In this document: piece after piece, positions 6,043 through 10,109 of the stretch
Layout of the letters: each line of letters opens with the position of its first letter
How positions within the stretch are numbered: position 1 is the first letter of the stretch
DNA from: JBIOYL01 sp044870185
GTDB lineage: Bacteria; Actinomycetota; CALGFH01
DNA: 10,109 bases
Assembly: GCA_044870185.1 (NCBI GenBank)
Contig: JBIOYL010000008.1
Location: 1-10,109, forward strand
Direction: 5' to 3'
Translations under genes and position numbers: made by a program
The notes under the pieces: generated by a model
Databases searched by the model: none
What the model was told of the DNA's origin: nothing
The model's input: the letters and a program-made list of their open reading frames with translations, nothing else

Positions 6043-6492
6043 CCTCGCGGGTGTGGTCCGGTGCCCTGGTAGGTCGGGTCGCAGCCATGGTCGGCGGTGA
6101 GCAGCAACCAGTCGTCGGGGCCGAGCGGGTCGAGCACCTCCGGGAGCCGGGCGTCCAGCGAGGCCTCGTTGTCGCCGGTATGGTCGGAGCCGGCCAGGCC
6201 CGGCAGGAGAAGATGTCCTCGATCTTGCCGACCCCAGGATCCGCACCCGGCCGCCTGCAGCGCGTCCAGCACGGTCGGGCCGGGGGTGGGCAGGGCGTAG
6301 TCACGCCGCTCGGTGGTCCGGATGAACGACCCCGGCTCGCCGTCGAACGGGCGGGCGATGACCCGCCCGACCGCGTGCGGCCTGGCCAGCAGCGCCCCGG
6401 GCGGTCTCGCACCACGCATACAGCCGCTCGAGCGGCACGATGGGCTTGTGGGCGGCGAGGCGGGAAGGCCGGTCCAGCACGATCCCCATCAT
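6040..6492 (-). pseudogene. deoB: Phosphopentomutase remnant with five frameshifts and deletions
   Basis: Phosphopentomutase interconverts (deoxy)ribose-1-phosphate and -5-phosphate, linking nucleoside phosphorylases to central metabolism. Pieces read in order: LAAHKPIVPLERLYAWCETAR, then ARPHAVGRVIARPFDGEPGS and RRDYALPTPGPTVLDALQAAG, then VRILG, GKIEDIFS, GLAGSDHTGDNE, then DARLPEVL, DDWLLLTADHGCDPT and finally GTDHTRE. These blocks and their order match DeoB. Frame changes fall at about 6395-6398 (extra base), 6246-6248, 6232-6235, 6199-6201 (each one base short) and 6058-6059 (extra base), mostly in G-runs. The first ~150 residues are missing, and about 50 are missing between SDHTGDNE and the DARLPEVL block (near 6155-6165). 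The metal-binding DHG and DHTRE motifs survive only as text. The 3' end fuses to a methyltransferase piece. It is not functional. Confidence 0.88.
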
Positions 6493-6526
6493 CTCCCGTG
6501 GCCGGTGGTGGTGGCCTTGCCGGCCG

Positions 6527-6880
6527 TCACCGCCCGACCTCTTGCTTGCAGCGCATGCACAGCCGCACGGCCGGCAAGGCCTCCAAGCGCTCGTCCCCGA
6601 TCGGCTTGCCGCAGCGCTCGCAGATCCCGTAGGTCCCGGCGTCGATGCGCGCCAGCGCGTCGCCGACATCCTTGAGGGCCTCCCGCAGGCTCTGGACCAG
6701 CGAGAGCAGGTTCGCGCGCTCGGCAGCCGCCTGGCCGGCGTCGGCGAAGCCCTCGTCGAGCTCGGGATCCTCGATGCCCTCCGCGTCGGGCCGGGCGCCG
6801 AGCTCCTCGAGCTGCTTGCGCAGCTCGCCCTCTTCGGTGGACAGCCGATCGCGCAGCTGCGCCAGGGTCTGCTGGTCCAT
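6527..6880 (-). CDS. DksA/TraR-family C4 zinc-finger protein
   Basis: A 117-residue protein with an N-terminal coiled coil (residues 1-80, LRDRLSTEEGELRKQLEEL and SLVQSLREALKDVGDALARID) and a C-terminal zinc finger with C87, C90, C108 and C111 in the classic CxxC-x17-CxxC spacing, introduced by the family phrase GTYGICERCGKPIGDERLE. DksA-type proteins insert the coiled coil into the RNA polymerase secondary channel; short actinobacterial members are mostly uncharacterised, so an actual ppGpp-linked role is only inferred. ATG 6880 is preceded by GGAGGGG five bases upstream. It lies 92 bases after xerD on the same strand, and the deoB remnant begins about 34 bases downstream. The frame is intact. 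Confidence 0.92.
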   Translation of the reverse strand: MDQQTLAQLRDRLSTEEGELRKQLEELGARPDAEGIEDPELDEGFADAGQAAAERANLLSLVQSLREALKDVGDALARIDAGTYGICERCGKPIGDERLEALPAVRLCMRCKQEVGR

Positions 6881-6972
6881 ACCAACCCCTCCAATGGAAG
6901 GTCGTCGCCGCGCGCAGGCGGCGCCCCGTGGGCACCACCCGGCTCCCCGTCGGTCGCCGGAAGGCTACACAA

Positions 6973-7983
6973 TTACCTGCCCGAAGACCCCAGCCCGCCC
7001 GGCCCGCTGCGGGCGGTCGCTCTGGGATGGGCCCGCAGGTAGACCTCGCGGAGACGCTCCGGGGTGACCCGCGTGTACACCTGGGTGGTGGCCAGGCTCG
7101 CGTGGCCGAGCAGCTCCTGGACGCTGCGCACGTCCGCGCCGCCCGCGAGCAGGTGGGTCGCGAACGAGTGGCGCAGGACGTGGGGTGACACGTCGGCCTC
7201 GAGCCCGGCGCGGCGGGCGTGCCGGCGCAGGATCTTCCAGCAGCCCTGCCGGGTCAGGCGCGCCCCCCCGGCGTTCAGGAACAGGGCCGGCCCGGAGCGG
7301 GCACCGGCCAGCGCCGGCCGGCCGCGCACCAGGTAGGCGTCGAGCGCCCGGCGGGCCGCGCGGCCGATCGGGACCAGGCGCTCGCGCGCGCCTTTGCCGA
7401 ACGCCCGCACGCAGCCCTGCTCGGTGTCGGCATCGTCGAGGTCCAGCGCGGTCGCCTCGCTCACCCGCAGGCCGGCCGCATACAAGGTCTCCAGCAGCGC
7501 CCGGTCGCGCAGGGCCAGCGGCGCCTGGCCGGCCACGGCGCCGAGCAGCGCCTCGACCTGCCCGACCGATAGCGCCTTGGGCAGCGAGGCCGGCACCTTG
7601 GGGGCGCCGAGGTCGCGGGCCGGGTCGGCGCCGGCCAGGTGCTCGCGCACGAGGAAACGGTGCAAGCCGCGCACGGCGGCCAGGCTGCGGGCCACGCTGG
7701 CCGCCCGGTAGGGGGTGCCCTGCGGGGTCGTCCCGGCCCGCAGGGCACCGAGGAAGGCGACCACGTCGGTCTCGTCGGCCGCGGCCGGGTCGTGCACGCC
7801 GGCCGCTGCCAGCCAGCCGGCATAGCGGTCGAGGTCGCGCCGGTAGGCGGCCAGCGTGTTCGAGGCCAGACCCCGCTCGACCGCCAGGTAGTCCAGGTAG
7901 CGGCGGACGGCACGGCTGGCCGTGGCGCTGACCGGGGCCACCCGGATGCCGCCGGCGGGCGCCGTCCCCACCTCGGCGCGCAT
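6973..7983 (-). CDS. xerD: Tyrosine site-specific recombinase XerD
   Basis: Cytosolic recombinase resolving chromosome dimers at dif with a XerC partner. At 336 residues it is longer than typical XerD (about 295-310). The SAM-like N-terminal core-binding domain starts near residue 24 (AVRRYLDYLAVERGLASNTL). The catalytic domain shows R173 (GLRVSEA), K197 (FGKGARE), H268/R271 (HVLRHSFATH), H294 (LLGHASLATT) and nucleophile Y303 (QVYTRV), a complete set. I used ATG 7983, 5 bases after the ald stop, but no clear ribosome site precedes it; in-frame GTGs at residues 5 and 15 could be the real start, since the first 20 residues are unlike the family. It appears co-transcribed with ald. The C-terminus has a Ser/Gly-rich 15-residue extension. 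Confidence 0.95.
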   Translation of the reverse strand: MRAEVGTAPAGGIRVAPVSATASRAVRRYLDYLAVERGLASNTLAAYRRDLDRYAGWLAAAGVHDPAAADETDVVAFLGALRAGTTPQGTPYRAASVARSLAAVRGLHRFLVREHLAGADPARDLGAPKVPASLPKALSVGQVEALLGAVAGQAPLALRDRALLETLYAAGLRVSEATALDLDDADTEQGCVRAFGKGARERLVPIGRAARRALDAYLVRGRPALAGARSGPALFLNAGGARLTRQGCWKILRRHARRAGLEADVSPHVLRHSFATHLLAGGADVRSVQELLGHASLATTQVYTRVTPERLREVYLRAHPRATARSGPGGLGSSGR

Positions 7984-7988
7984 GGCGC

Positions 7989-9128
7989 TCAGGGGCCGTT
8001 GGTGGCGTCCAGGCCGGCGACCAGCTCGGCCAGCGGCCGCCAGTCGAGCCGGTGCGCCGCGGCCACCTGCCCGTAGACGAGCTCGCCGCCGTACACGTTG
8101 ACCCCCATGGCCAGGGCGGGGTCGGCCCGGATGGCGGCATCCAGGCCGCCGTCGGCGATGGCGAGCGTGTAGGGCAAGGTCACGTTGGTGAGCGCATAGG
8201 TCGAGGTGTGCGGCACCGCGCCCGGCATGTTGCCGACACAGTAGTGCACCACGCCGTCCACGACATAGGTCGGGTCGGAGTGGGTGGTGACGTGGCTGGT
8301 CTCGAAGCAGCCGCCCTGGTCGATCGAGATGTCGACCAGCACTGCCCCCTTCTTCATGTGCTTGACCATCTCGGCGGAGACCAGCTTGGGGGCCTTGGCG
8401 CCCGGGATCAGCACCGCGCCGATCACCATGTCGGCCTGCAGCACCAGGTCCTCGACCGTCGCCCGGTTGGACATCAGTGTCAGGATGCGGCCCTTGTGGA
8501 TGGCGTCCACGTAGCGCAGCTTGTCGACGTTCTTGTCGAGCAGGATGACCTCGGCCTCCATGCCCTGGGCGATCCAGGCCGCGTTCTGCCCGGCCATGCC
8601 GCCGCCCAGCACGACCACCTTGGCCGGCGCCACCCCCGACACCCCGCCCATGAGCACGCCACGGCCACCCGAGGCGCGCTCCAGGGCGTGCGCGCCCACC
8701 TGGGGTGCCATGCGCCCGGCCACCTCGCTCATCGGGGCCAGCAGTGGCAGCTGGCCGCCTGGCAGCTCGACCGTCTCGTAGGCGACGGCGGTGGTGCCCG
8801 ACTTCAGCAGCGCCTCGGTCACCTCGCGGCTGGCGGCCAGGTGCAGGTAGGTGAACAGCACCTGGTCGCGGCGCATGCGGTGGAACTCCTCCGGTACCGG
8901 CTCCTTGACCTTGCACACCAGGTCGGCCTCGCCCCACACCTCGTCGGCGCTGGCCAGCACGGTGGCGCCGGCCCGCTGGAAGTCGTCGTCGGTGATCGCG
9001 CTGCCCTCCCCGGCGCCTTGCTCGACGAGCACGCGATGGCCGGCCAGGGTCAGCTCACGCACGCCGATGGGGGTCATCGCGACACGGTACTCGTGGTCCT
9101 TCAACTCCCGTGGGATCCCAACGTCCAT
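7989..9128 (-). CDS. ald: L-alanine dehydrogenase
   Basis: NAD-dependent reversible deamination of L-alanine to pyruvate and ammonia; hexameric cytosolic enzyme. At 379 residues it is full length for the family. R15 and K75 (KVKEP) bind the pyruvate carboxylate/carbonyl, H96 (TYLHLA) and D270 (DISIDQGG) are catalytic, and the Rossmann loop GGGMAG is at 175-180 with D198 at the end of the next strand (NAD rather than NADP); all match M. tuberculosis Ald numbering. ATG 9128 has AAGGGG a few bases upstream and begins with the usual VGIPRE motif. Transcription order is nudF, a 235-base gap, then ald and xerD, with a 12-bp palindrome in the leader. It may supply pyruvate/ammonium from alanine, or alanine for peptidoglycan. 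Confidence 0.97.
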   Translation of the reverse strand: MDVGIPRELKDHEYRVAMTPIGVRELTLAGHRVLVEQGAGEGSAITDDDFQRAGATVLASADEVWGEADLVCKVKEPVPEEFHRMRRDQVLFTYLHLAASREVTEALLKSGTTAVAYETVELPGGQLPLLAPMSEVAGRMAPQVGAHALERASGGRGVLMGGVSGVAPAKVVVLGGGMAGQNAAWIAQGMEAEVILLDKNVDKLRYVDAIHKGRILTLMSNRATVEDLVLQADMVIGAVLIPGAKAPKLVSAEMVKHMKKGAVLVDISIDQGGCFETSHVTTHSDPTYVVDGVVHYCVGNMPGAVPHTSTYALTNVTLPYTLAIADGGLDAAIRADPALAMGVNVYGGELVYGQVAAAHRLDWRPLAELVAGLDATNGP

Positions 9129-9168
9129 GGGCGCACCCCTTCGCTCCTCAGGCCCGCGGCTGTCGGCC

Positions 9169-9180
9169 CCTGACGTCAGG
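9169..9180. promoter_or_regulatory. 12-bp perfect palindrome in the ald leader
   Basis: CCTGACGTCAGG lies about 40 bases upstream of the ald ATG. Alanine dehydrogenase genes are often controlled by Lrp/AsnC-type regulators (AldR) or CRP-like factors that use symmetric sites, but this exact motif is not one I can assign. A weak -10-like TAGACT (minus strand, about 9227-9232) lies upstream, so the site would be in the transcribed leader. Confidence 0.35.
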
Positions 9181-9282
9181 CAGCCGCCTGCGGGCCTGCC
9201 CCCGACCCTCGGTGGCCGTGCGGCACAAGTCTACAAGCCTGACCAGCCACCCGGGCCGGGCGGCCGCCCAGCGTGGTCGGAC

Positions 9283-9400
9283 GGCCGCCTCCAGCGGGCT
9301 GGCCGGCGCGGTCCGGCCGCGCGTCCGGGTGCGCGGGTCGCCCGCCTCCGGCGGGCGGGCCGGCTATCCGGGTGCGCGCGGGTCGCCCGCATCCGGCCGG
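9283..9400. repeat. Degenerate GC-rich repeats spanning the 3' end of the nudix gene
   Basis: Two near-identical ~30-bp copies with a 43-base period start at 9324 and 9367 (TCCGGGTGCGCG(CG)GGTCGCCCGC then a TCCGGC end); copy two includes two extra bases. A third, weaker match occurs at about 9283-9307. The second copy begins directly beside the stop codon of the nudix gene and encodes its last residues, so the gene's Ala/Pro/Arg-rich tail may have arisen by repeat expansion. Confidence 0.55.
9341..9355 (-). terminator. Possible terminator hairpin after the nudix gene
   Basis: CCCGCC and GGCGGG form a 6-bp stem with a TCC loop, 9 bases beyond the nudix stop codon. No T-run follows, and the region is so GC-rich that chance hairpins are expected; attenuation between nudF and ald is possible rather than shown. 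Confidence 0.3.
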
Positions 9401-10035
9401 GCGGCCGCCCGGCGGGCGGGGGCGTCGGGCGGCGGGGCGGCCGTCGGGTCGGGCGCCCACAGCCCGCCGCGCAGCAGCCCGTACAGGCCGAGCGCGACGA
9501 GCGTCTTGGAGTCCCCCGGCGGCCGGGCGGCGACCCGAAGGGCCTCCTCGAAGCTCAGCCGCAGCACCTCCATGCCGGCCTCCTCCCAGTCGCCGTCCGG
9601 CGCCGGCCCGCGGATCGGGTGGACGCCTTCGGCCAGGTACAGGTCGACGGTCTCGTCGCTCCAGCCGGGGGTCGTGTAGAAGGTGGCCAGCCAGCGCAGC
9701 GTGCCCCCCTCCACCTTGAGCTCCTCGGCCAGCTCACGGCGCAGGGTCTGCTCGACCGTCTCGCCGCCGACGTCGTACTTGCCGGCGGCGATCTCGACCA
9801 TGCGGCCACCGGTCGCGTGGCGCCACTGGTCGACCAGCAGCAGCTTGCCCTGCTGGTCGACGGCCAGCGCCGCGCAGGCACCCGGGTGCTCGACGACCTC
9901 GCGGCGCGCCTGGCGGCCGTCGTCGCCGACGATCGTGTCGACCCGCACGCTGACCAGGCTGCCCGCGAACGGCCGCTCGCTTCCCCGGGTCACAAACGAC
10001 GGCCGCGGCCTGTCCTCCGCTGGGCGGGTGCTCAC
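9364..10035 (-). CDS. nudF: Nudix hydrolase, probable ADP-ribose pyrophosphatase
   Basis: Hydrolyses ADP-ribose to AMP and ribose-5-phosphate. The 223-residue protein starts at GTG 10035, which overlaps the upstream stop as GTGA. Strands before the box read ACAALAVDQQGKLLLVDQWRHATGG, then VEIAAGKYDVGGE. The Nudix box runs from G85 to E105: E92, then R100-E101-L102 and E104-E105 (metal ligands). The gap from G85 to E92 is one residue longer than the classic GX5E, as in some actinobacterial ADP-ribose hydrolases. TTPGWSDE at 121-128 is the typical ADPRase loop. Residues after about 190 are an Ala/Pro/Arg-rich tail unlike the family and coincide with DNA repeats. Exact substrate is inferred from the loop and neighbourhood (a nudix gene beside xerD in mycobacteria). 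Confidence 0.92.
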   Translation of the reverse strand: MSTRPAEDRPRPSFVTRGSERPFAGSLVSVRVDTIVGDDGRQARREVVEHPGACAALAVDQQGKLLLVDQWRHATGGRMVEIAAGKYDVGGETVEQTLRRELAEELKVEGGTLRWLATFYTTPGWSDETVDLYLAEGVHPIRGPAPDGDWEEAGMEVLRLSFEEALRVAARPPGDSKTLVALGLYGLLRGGLWAPDPTAAPPPDAPARRAAARPDAGDPRAPG

Positions 10036-10109
10036 GCCGGGTCGAGGTCGGGCGCGGCCGAGGCGGCCCGGATCGGCTCGGGGACGGCGGGGACCGGCTC
10101 GGCGGGGGA
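10032..10109 (-). CDS. C-terminal tail of an unidentified upstream gene (partial)
   Basis: Twenty-five codons and a TGA that overlaps the nudix GTG start by 4 bases. The residues are Pro/Ala/Glu-rich (for example AEPVPAVPEP and AASAAPDLDPA), a disordered tail with no family signal. In several actinobacteria the gene before nudF-xerD is pyrG (CTP synthase), so it may be that, but nothing visible proves it. Confidence 0.6.
   Translation of the reverse strand, partial: SPAEPVPAVPEPIRAASAAPDLDPA

Noticed and set aside
7984..8937. Upstream extension of the xerD frame across ald
   Set aside because: This open stretch is the out-of-frame shadow of ald; the recombinase fold starts only after 7983.
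8052..9173. Long plus-strand open frame opposite ald
   Set aside because: His/Gln/Gly-rich shadow of ald, no motif and no plausible start.
1..10109. CRISPR array or insertion sequence with terminal inverted repeats
   Set aside because: No regularly spaced repeats with unique spacers, no transposase and no paired terminal repeats were seen; the only recombinase is the housekeeping-type XerD.

Overview
The window is very GC-rich, with strong third-position G/C bias, tightly packed genes, 4-base ATGA/GTGA/TTGA overlaps, and GTG and TTG starts. The protein types and the gene neighbourhood (nudix hydrolase, alanine dehydrogenase, XerD, ParA-like ATPase) point to an actinobacterium (Actinomycetota), probably not a well-studied genus. 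No taxonomic marker is present, so this is inference.

Layout from left to right. Positions 1-2264 (minus strand) hold a translationally coupled trio: a ParA/Soj ATPase, a small protein ending in a ribbon-helix-helix-like segment, and thymidine/pyrimidine-nucleoside phosphorylase (deoA), which runs off the left edge. Positions 2265-2882 hold no convincing gene. They contain a putative parA promoter, several small hairpins, a short direct repeat and an AT-rich stretch ahead of gnd. Positions 2883-4322 (plus strand) are an intact 6-phosphogluconate dehydrogenase (gnd), the only clear plus-strand gene.

Positions 4323-6492 are a scrap zone. Directly after the gnd stop lies a collapsed short-chain dehydrogenase remnant, then a 12-bp-stem hairpin. 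Next comes a minus-strand three-gene cassette: a small RHH-like protein, an HNH endonuclease with one frameshift, and a 120-residue protein weakly resembling the DUF6192 type. The cassette begins at a perfect 36-bp palindrome. Upstream of it lie the C-terminal piece of a SAM-dependent methyltransferase and a phosphopentomutase (deoB) remnant with five 1-base frameshifts, a missing N-terminus and an internal deletion. Every gene outside this zone reads cleanly, so real decay explains the damage better than a generally poor sequence.

Positions 6527-10109 (minus strand) are an orderly housekeeping block. In transcription order it runs: the tail of an unidentified gene (possibly pyrG by neighbourhood), nudix ADP-ribose pyrophosphatase, alanine dehydrogenase (ald), the tyrosine recombinase XerD, and a short DksA/TraR zinc-finger protein.

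Read together, the window looks like an old nudF-ald-xerD-(dksA)-deoB ... parA-rhh-deoA neighbourhood that was opened up. gnd, the HNH cassette and gene fragments now sit between deoB and parA, and deoB itself has been destroyed. The most novel-looking element is the palindrome/RHH/HNH/DUF6192-like cassette; whether it is a functional selfish or defensive module is unproven.
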